From Solirubrobacter soli DSM 22325 (GTDB lineage: Bacteria; Actinomycetota; Thermoleophilia; Solirubrobacterales; Solirubrobacteraceae), in assembly GCF_000423665.1 (NCBI RefSeq), contig NZ_KE384069.1, positions 62,001 to 126,000 of the forward strand: a stretch of DNA of 64,000 nt, given 5' to 3'. The notes below the pieces were generated by a model. It worked only from the letters and a program-made list of their open reading frames with translations, was not told where the DNA came from and made no database searches. Shown one piece after another: positions 59,205 to 64,000 of the stretch. Each line of letters opens with the position of its first letter. Position 1 is the stretch's first letter. The position numbers and the translations under genes were made by a program.

Positions 59205-60666
59205 AGTCGAAACCGAGACCGAGGGCGTCGAGGAGGCGGAGCCAGGGGCCGCGGCGGCCGTCGTTGCGGTCGGCGGCGGCGAGGCGGCTGCGGGTGTACT
59301 GGACGACCGCCCAGCGCAGGGGTTCGGGCGGGAAGGGGATCGGCTTGGAGCGGACGTACTTCAGTCGCGTGGCCTCGGTGTCGCGGCCGTCGAGGAGGTC
59401 CAGGGCGGTCCGTCCGCCGAAGCGGGACGCGCCGACACCGAGCCCCGTATAGCCCGTCGCGTACGCGACGCGGCCGCCGAACGCGGTGCCGAAGAAGACC
59501 GAGAACCGCGAGGACGTGTCGATCGCGCCGCCCCAGCGGTGGGTGAAGCGCACGCCCTCGAGCTGCGGGAACGTGTGGAAGAAGTGCTGCGAGAGCGTGG
59601 CGAACGTCGGGTCGTGCTCGTCCCAGCGCGGGCCGACAGGGCCGCGGAAGCGGTAGACGGCGTCCCACCCGCCGTACAGGATCCGGTTGTCGGCGGTGAG
59701 GCGGTAGTAGTGGAACTGGTTGCCGCCGTCGCCGATCCCCTGGCGGTTCGCCCAGCCGACAGACGCCAGCTGCGCCGCGCTCAAGGGCTCCGTGACCAGC
59801 ACGTAGTCGTAGACCGGGACGACGTAGTGGGCGACCGAGCGCAGGAGCGGGGGATAGGCGCTCGTGGCGAGCAGGACCCGCGCGGCGCGGACGCGGCCGG
59901 AAGCGGTGAGGACCTCGACGGCGCCGGCGGGGCGCGCGGCGGCGGGCGGCGAGGCCGCGCCGGTGGGGCGAGCGGGCGGCGCCTCGCGGAGCGTGTGCAC
60001 CGCCGAGTGCTCGAACACGCGCACGCCCGCGGCCAGCGCCGCGTCTCGGAGGCCGCGGGCGAGCTTGCCCGGGTCCAGCACGCCCGCGCCGGTGTGGTCC
60101 CACACGCCACCGACGTACGTCGGCGACTTCACCTCGGCGCGCATCGCCGCGCCGTCGAGCACGGTGACGCGGTGGCCGAAGCGCTCCAACGACTCACGTT
60201 CCTCGGCGACCCACGGCTCCTGGTAGGCGTCGGTCAGCGCGAGGAGCTCGCCTGTGGCCTCGAAGTCGCAGTCGATCCCGTACCGGGCGAGGTCCTCCAC
60301 GATGCCCTCGAAGTTCGACAGCCCGAGCCGCTCCAGCACCTCCATCTCGCCCTCAAAACGCGCCAGGCCGTTGGAGATCCCGTGCGTCAAGGAGGCGACG
60401 CAGAACCCGCCGTTGCGGCCGGACGCGCCGAAGCCGGCCGTCTCGGCATCCAAGAGCACCACGTCGCGCCCCGGGTCCAACGACTTCGCATACAAAGCCG
60501 CCCACAGCCCCGTGAACCCGCCGCCCACGATGCACAGATCGGCATCGACGACCCCATGCAGAGCGGGCGACGACGACGACGGAACCGCCATCCAGAACGG
60601 CAGCGGCTCAGCGTCGGCGTACGCCGCCCGATGCGCCGCCGTGGGTGGCGTCGACGGCCAGGGCAA
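59200..60666 (-). CDS. FAD-dependent amine/amino-acid oxidase (DAO family, PuuB-like)
   Basis: 488 residues from TTG 60666; the later ATG (MAVPSSSS) would remove the conserved ADAEPLPFW. FAD motif LCIVGGGFTGLWAALYAKS, then SGRNGGFC and the DAO-fold end YATGYTGLGVGASRFGGR. Resembles gamma-glutamylputrescine oxidase or related actinobacterial amine oxidases. A Pro/Ala-rich insert (about residues 225-245) is probably a loop. It starts two bases after the upstream amidase stop, so the two form an operon that may oxidise and hydrolyse the same amine or amide substrate. The final codons are encoded at hairpin D. Confidence 0.82.
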   Translation of the reverse strand: MPWPSTPPTAAHRAAYADAEPLPFWMAVPSSSSPALHGVVDADLCIVGGGFTGLWAALYAKSLDPGRDVVLLDAETAGFGASGRNGGFCVASLTHGISNGLARFEGEMEVLERLGLSNFEGIVEDLARYGIDCDFEATGELLALTDAYQEPWVAEERESLERFGHRVTVLDGAAMRAEVKSPTYVGGVWDHTGAGVLDPGKLARGLRDAALAAGVRVFEHSAVHTLREAPPARPTGAASPPAAARPAGAVEVLTASGRVRAARVLLATSAYPPLLRSVAHYVVPVYDYVLVTEPLSAAQLASVGWANRQGIGDGGNQFHYYRLTADNRILYGGWDAVYRFRGPVGPRWDEHDPTFATLSQHFFHTFPQLEGVRFTHRWGGAIDTSSRFSVFFGTAFGGRVAYATGYTGLGVGASRFGGRTALDLLDGRDTEATRLKYVRSKPIPFPPEPLRWAVVQYTRSRLAAADRNDGRRGPWLRLLDALGLGFDS

Positions 60667-60667
60667 G

Positions 60668-62023
60668 CTAGAGCTCCGGCACCCGCTCCGTCAGCCCGGT
60701 CGCGCCGCAGAACGCCCGGGCGAGGTCGAGCAGCCCGGCCTCGTGCCGCGCCCGCCCGACGAGCTGCAGCCCCACCGGCAGGCCCTCCTCGGTGAAGCCG
60801 GCCGGAACAGCCACCGCCGGGTGCGCCGTGACCGTGATCCGCGAGCACGAGCGGAACCACGACAGGTACGTCTCCATCGGCACGCCGGCGATCTCCTCGG
60901 GGAACTCGACCTCCACGCTGAACGCGGGGACCTGCGTCACGGGCGCCGCCAGAGCGTCAAACCCCTGCAGGAACTCGCGCATCCGCGTGTAGAGCTCTCC
61001 GCGCAGCGAGAGCGCCCGCGCGATCCGCTCCGGGGTCAGCCCGAGCCCGAACCGGATGTTGCCGGCGAGGGTCGGCTTGACCTTGTGGACGAGCTCTTTG
61101 AAGGCGCCCGCGAACGTCACGCCGCGCAGCACCTCGAAGCACTCGTCCGCGCCCTCGAACGACGGCTCGGCGTCCACGACCTCATAGCCCAGCGCTTCCA
61201 AGGTCTCCCGGCGGGCCTCCAGCACCGCGCTCACGGCCGGATCGACTGGCAACCCACCCACCGTGCGGCTCCAGGCGATCCGCCCCGTGTGCTCCACGGA
61301 CTCCATCGACCCGAGGAACGACAGCGGATCGCGCGGGTCAGGCCCCGCGAGCGCCGAGTACAGGAGCGCGACGTCATCCACCGTGCGGCCGATCGTCCCC
61401 AGCACGGGGAACGGGTTCCAGGGATCGCCCGGCCCGTGGTCGGGAATCCGGCCCGGCGAGGGTCGCAGCCCGACGAGGTTGCACATCGCGGCCGGATTGC
61501 GCACCGAGGCGCCGAGATCCGACCCGTCGGCGACCGGCACCATCCCCGACGCCACCGCCGCCGCGGCGCCGCCGGAGGACCCGCCGGGCGTCCGCGACAG
61601 ATCCCACGGGTTGCGGGTCGCCCCGAACACCGCGTTGAACGTCTGCGAGCCCGCGCCGAACTCGGGCGTGTTGGTCTTGCCGATCACCAGCGCGCCGGCC
61701 GCCCGGAGCCGCTCGACCAGCAGCGAGTCGGCCACCGGCACGTGCGAGGCGAACAACGGCGACCCGTACGTCGTGCGCATCCCCGCCGTGTCCTCGAGGT
61801 CCTTGACGGCGAGCGGCAACCCATGCAGCAGACCCCGGGGCGGCGAAGCGTCGGCCTCATCGGCCATGCGCAGCGCGACCTCGGGCTCGACGAGCGTGAC
61901 GATGGCGTTCACGCGCGGGTTGACGGAATCGATCCGGGCCAGGTGCGACTCCATCACCTCGCGCGCTGAGAACTCCCGGGCCCGCAGGCCCGCGGCGAGC
62001 TCCGTCGCGGTGCGGCCCCACAC
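60668..62023 (-). CDS. Amidase (amidase-signature family), cytoplasmic
   Basis: 451 residues from GTG 62023. Catalytic Lys in LPLAVKDLEDTAGMRT, Gly/Ser stretch SRTPGGSSGGAAAAVASG, nucleophile region VADGSDLGASVRNPAAMCNL, giving Ser-cisSer-Lys. FPVLGTIGRTVDDVALL and the C-terminal GLPVGLQLVGRARHEAGLL are also family-like. GatA-like length but no gatB or gatC, so a stand-alone amide hydrolase. Coupled to the FAD oxidase downstream. Divergent from the thioesterase gene by 27 bases. Confidence 0.9.
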   Translation of the reverse strand: MWGRTATELAAGLRAREFSAREVMESHLARIDSVNPRVNAIVTLVEPEVALRMADEADASPPRGLLHGLPLAVKDLEDTAGMRTTYGSPLFASHVPVADSLLVERLRAAGALVIGKTNTPEFGAGSQTFNAVFGATRNPWDLSRTPGGSSGGAAAAVASGMVPVADGSDLGASVRNPAAMCNLVGLRPSPGRIPDHGPGDPWNPFPVLGTIGRTVDDVALLYSALAGPDPRDPLSFLGSMESVEHTGRIAWSRTVGGLPVDPAVSAVLEARRETLEALGYEVVDAEPSFEGADECFEVLRGVTFAGAFKELVHKVKPTLAGNIRFGLGLTPERIARALSLRGELYTRMREFLQGFDALAAPVTQVPAFSVEVEFPEEIAGVPMETYLSWFRSCSRITVTAHPAVAVPAGFTEEGLPVGLQLVGRARHEAGLLDLARAFCGATGLTERVPEL

Positions 62024-62050
62024 GGCGCAACACCCTACTGTGCGGACGCA

Positions 62051-62458
62051 ATGGGAGACTTCGTCCACGAGCTCCGCGTCCGCTACGGCGAGTGCGACCC
62101 GCAGGGGATCGTCTTCAACCCCAATTACCTCGCCTACTTCGACCACACGGTCACCGAGCTGTGGCGAGCGTCGAGCATCGGCAGCTGGGAGGCGATGGTC
62201 GTGCGCGGCCTCGACGTCGTCGTCGGCGAGGCCAACATCCGCTTCCGCTCACCCGCCCGCTTCGACGATCTGATCGCCCTCCACGCCCGGGTCGCCAAGT
62301 TCGGCACGACGAGCCTGACGCTCGAGATCGAGATCCTCCGCGACGACGAGTTGCTGGTCGAGGGCTGGCTGCGGCAGGTCTTCGTCGACGCCGAGACGTG
62401 GCAGAAGACCGAGATCCCGGACTGGGTCCGGGAAGCGCTCGCCGTCTACGCGGCCTGA
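62051..62458 (+). CDS. 4HBT/YbgC-type acyl-CoA thioesterase
   Basis: 135 residues. Hotdog signature VRYGECDPQGIVFNPNYLAY with the catalytic-type Asp in ECDPQG, then the central helix FDHTVTELWRASS. C-terminal strands FRSPARFDDLIALHARV and WLRQVFVD. Hydrolyses acyl-CoA, possibly 4-hydroxybenzoyl-CoA-like or short-chain substrates. Overlaps the convergent AAA-kinase gene by 13 bases. Confidence 0.87.
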   Translation: MGDFVHELRVRYGECDPQGIVFNPNYLAYFDHTVTELWRASSIGSWEAMVVRGLDVVVGEANIRFRSPARFDDLIALHARVAKFGTTSLTLEIEILRDDELLVEGWLRQVFVDAETWQKTEIPDWVREALAVYAA

Positions 62459-62958
62459 AGCACCGGCCGCGCGACCGGGACGAACTCGAACGCGTCGACG
62501 TCCCCGGCCGACGCGCGATCGAGCACCCGCACCGAGGTCCAGCCCTCGAGCACCGGTCCCGCCATCAACGCATGCCAGCGCGCGACCTGCCGGTCCATCT
62601 CCTCCTCGGAGACCGTCCGGCCGCGCCGCCGCTGACCCGCCTCGGCCGACGCGCGGTCGGCGTGCAGCAGCACCAGATGCGCCGGGCGCCCGCGCAACCG
62701 GGCGAGCAGGGCGATCGTCCGCCGCGTCAGCGGCAGCGTCCCGCGCGAGTGGATGACGACCGGCCGACGGCCGAGGACCGCCGCCGCGATGCGCGCGTAG
62801 TGGCCGGGATAGAGCAGCGGCCCGCGGCGCACGCGGTCGTCCGTGTCCACCACCCGCGCGACCGAACGATCGACCGCGCGGCGCAGCAGCGTCGTCTTCC
62901 CCGCCCCAGGCACGCCGGCGACGACGATGACCGAGTCTGAGGGGAAGATGAGGTTCAC
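62446..62958 (-). CDS. P-loop AAA-type kinase-like ATPase (AAA_33)
   Basis: 170 residues. VIVVAGVPGAGKTTLLRRAV is Walker A, DTDDRVRRG follows as in small-molecule or zeta-toxin-like kinases, and VIHSRGTLPLTRRTIALLAR and GRTVSEEEMDRQVARW form the lid helices. No toxin-antitoxin partner is adjacent. Probably phosphorylates a small molecule or nucleotide; target unknown. Confidence 0.78.
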   Translation of the reverse strand: MNLIFPSDSVIVVAGVPGAGKTTLLRRAVDRSVARVVDTDDRVRRGPLLYPGHYARIAAAVLGRRPVVIHSRGTLPLTRRTIALLARLRGRPAHLVLLHADRASAEAGQRRRGRTVSEEEMDRQVARWHALMAGPVLEGWTSVRVLDRASAGDVDAFEFVPVARPVLQAA

Positions 62959-62993
62959 GGCCCTCAGTGTGAGGGCCGTGGATTAACGAATGG

Positions 62994-63902
62994 TCAGCGC
63001 AGCTTGCGGATCAGGAACAGCAGCACGACGGCGACCGCGACACCGATCGCGAGGTTCTTGCGCTCGCCCAGCACGTCGAGCGGCCCGCCCGACGGCTCCT
63101 CGGTCGGCGGGGGAGGGGCGGCGTGGATGCGCGGCGGCTCGGGCTCGGGCACGGCGGGCGCCGGCTCCGGCTCGGGCGCCGCGAGGACGGGCTCCGGCTC
63201 GGGCTCCGCGACGACGGGCTCGGGCTCGGGCTCGGGCTCCGCGACGACGGGCTCCGGCTCCGGCGTCGCCGTGGCCGCGAAGTCCTCGGAGGCCGCAGGC
63301 GGCTCCGGGATGTCGGCCGCGTCGAGCTCCTCGGCCGACGGCGGCTCGGCCGGCGGCGGAGCCATGTTCGTCGGCTCCTCCTGGGCGGCCGCGCTCCACG
63401 AGGACTGGACGGACGGGCCCTCGTAGGTCTTCCACGGGTCCTCGGGCTCCGGCTCCTCGGCCTTCGCCCACGGGTCGGCCGGCGTCGGCTCCTGCTCTGA
63501 GCCCCACGCCCCAGGGGTCGGGCCGGTCGCCGGTGGCTCGTGCTCGGCCGGGAGCCCTGAGCCGCTGTCGGAGTCGGAGTACCCGAGCCCGTAATGGTCG
63601 TAGAGCCGGCGCTCTTCGGACTGGTCGATCCGCGGCTCGGAGCCGATGCCCGGCGCGCTGCGGATCGCCTCCGCCGTGTGTGCGACGCGAATCCGCGACG
63701 ACTCCACGGAGGCATCGGCGAGGGGGACGAAACGGGCGTCGTCGCCGGTCACGTCCACGAGCACCCATTCGGGGCGCCCGGTCTCGCGGTCGAGGTAGAT
63801 CTCGCGAACACCACCCAGCCGCTCCCCGCCAGAGTCGAGGACGTCGCGACCAGGCCATTCGCCGTAGTCCCCGAATTGGGACTGAGAGGGAAGCTGAGCC
63901 AT
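62994..63902 (-). CDS. PRC-barrel protein with Pro-Glu tract and C-terminal membrane anchor
   Basis: 302 residues from ATG 63902. PRC-barrel-like domain at about residues 15-85 (GRDVLDSGGERLGGVREIY, PEWVLVDVTGDDARFVPLAD). An acidic disordered stretch follows, then a Pro-Glu-Pro tract (residues 214-256), then one membrane segment near the C-terminus (IGVAVAVVLLFLIRKLR). The tail anchor suggests the barrel faces the cytoplasm on a flexible stalk. PRC barrels bind RNA-processing or photosystem proteins in other systems; here the partner is unknown. Confidence 0.75.
   Translation of the reverse strand: MAQLPSQSQFGDYGEWPGRDVLDSGGERLGGVREIYLDRETGRPEWVLVDVTGDDARFVPLADASVESSRIRVAHTAEAIRSAPGIGSEPRIDQSEERRLYDHYGLGYSDSDSGSGLPAEHEPPATGPTPGAWGSEQEPTPADPWAKAEEPEPEDPWKTYEGPSVQSSWSAAAQEEPTNMAPPPAEPPSAEELDAADIPEPPAASEDFAATATPEPEPVVAEPEPEPEPVVAEPEPEPVLAAPEPEPAPAVPEPEPPRIHAAPPPPTEEPSGGPLDVLGERKNLAIGVAVAVVLLFLIRKLR
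63135..63263 (-). repeat. In-frame Pro-Glu-Pro tandem tract
   Basis: About 43 codons of irregular PEPEP units separated by VVAE, VLAA and APAV. GC-rich hexanucleotide-like repetition (gctcgg/gctccg on the + strand) makes this tract prone to length change by slippage. Confidence 0.7.
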
Positions 63903-63965
63903 AGAGTGGACTTGCCCGCTCAGGGGCGGGCGCATGCGTCGGGTCAGGTAGGTTCATGAACGCGC

Positions 63966-64000
63966 ATGACCGACCCACGCGTCCTGCTCGAACGGTACAA
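63966..64000 (+). CDS. Start of a gene cut by window edge, possibly Ser/Thr kinase
   Basis: ATG at 63966 opens MTDPRVLLERY before the window ends. The LLxxRY pattern is the usual lead into the Gly-rich loop of bacterial Ser/Thr kinases, but eleven residues cannot prove it. Divergent from the PRC-barrel gene. Confidence 0.3.
   Translation, partial: MTDPRVLLERY

Noticed and set aside
61320..61345. Another GGGTCAGGCCCC like the repeat core
   Set aside because: It lies inside the amidase coding frame, has no extended palindrome and matches only 12 bases.

Overview
The window is very GC-rich DNA, estimated by eye at about 70% G+C, with dense coding on both strands. Many genes start with GTG, and translationally coupled pairs (ATGA/GTGA) are common. 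The gene content points to a soil-type high-GC actinobacterium, most likely a Thermoleophilia/Solirubrobacterales-like lineage. It includes a YciH/SUI1 protein, LtrA, a DUF3516 helicase, an NDMA-dependent alcohol dehydrogenase, PaaX and HxlR regulators, an F420-type LLM oxidoreductase, many Sec-exported Ig-like proteins and an exported protein with a NADKLDG motif. The taxonomic placement is inference. I see no rRNA, tRNA, CRISPR array, intact insertion sequence or prophage.

Layout. 0-12 kb: exported amidase (cut by the window edge), permuted NlpC/P60-like hydrolase, CAP-domain protein, orphan NarL-type sensor kinase, YciH, several exported or membrane proteins (LtrA, an 849-residue DUF11-type protein, a collagen-like protein) and a DUF1989 protein. 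12-16.5 kb: quinone-oxidoreductase-like protein, exported glycosidase-fold protein, NDMA-type alcohol dehydrogenase, and a MoxR ATPase coupled to a VWA protein that seems to need a CTG start. 16.5-20.4 kb: a four-gene exported-protein island behind a promoter whose spacer holds a perfect palindrome. The island has two paralogous Ig-like proteins around a small WxL-like protein, and the WxL-like module recurs fused to a metallophosphatase at 40.6-41.9 kb. 20.4-32 kb: PAS-GGDEF-EAL protein, BlaI/M56 pair, RTX-repeat protein, CFA-synthase-like methyltransferase, PaaX-asparaginase pair, an eCIS-tagged orphan protein and a chemoreceptor. 32.1-40.1 kb: an HxlR-led catabolic cluster (amidohydrolase, benzoate-CoA-ligase-like enzyme, unknown, SDR, ALDH, crotonase, FAD reductase), probably for an aromatic or acyl acid through CoA thioesters.

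40-64 kb: small exported protein, metallophosphatase fusion, SQR-like flavoprotein, decayed exported-protein gene, LLM oxidoreductase, a frameshifted MalT/LAL-type regulator, helicase operon, second orphan NarL-type kinase, crotonase/gamma-carbonic-anhydrase/DUF429 operon, an R2-like diiron protein with hydrolase and thioesterase, RsbW-like kinase, lipoate-ligase-like protein, a decayed AAA regulator flanked by palindromic repeats, amidase/FAD-oxidase pair, thioesterase, AAA kinase, and a PRC-barrel protein with a Pro-Glu tract. The last 35 bases may start a protein kinase gene.

Two structural themes are not explained by single genes. First, a family of palindromic intergenic repeats with a GGGTCAGGC core: two gap-free 102-bp copies 30 kb apart and two shorter hairpins, all against gene ends. 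Second, extreme packing: four convergent gene pairs share a single CTAG as both stop codons, and one or two divergent pairs share CATG as both possible starts. No gene-free stretch exceeds 300 bases.
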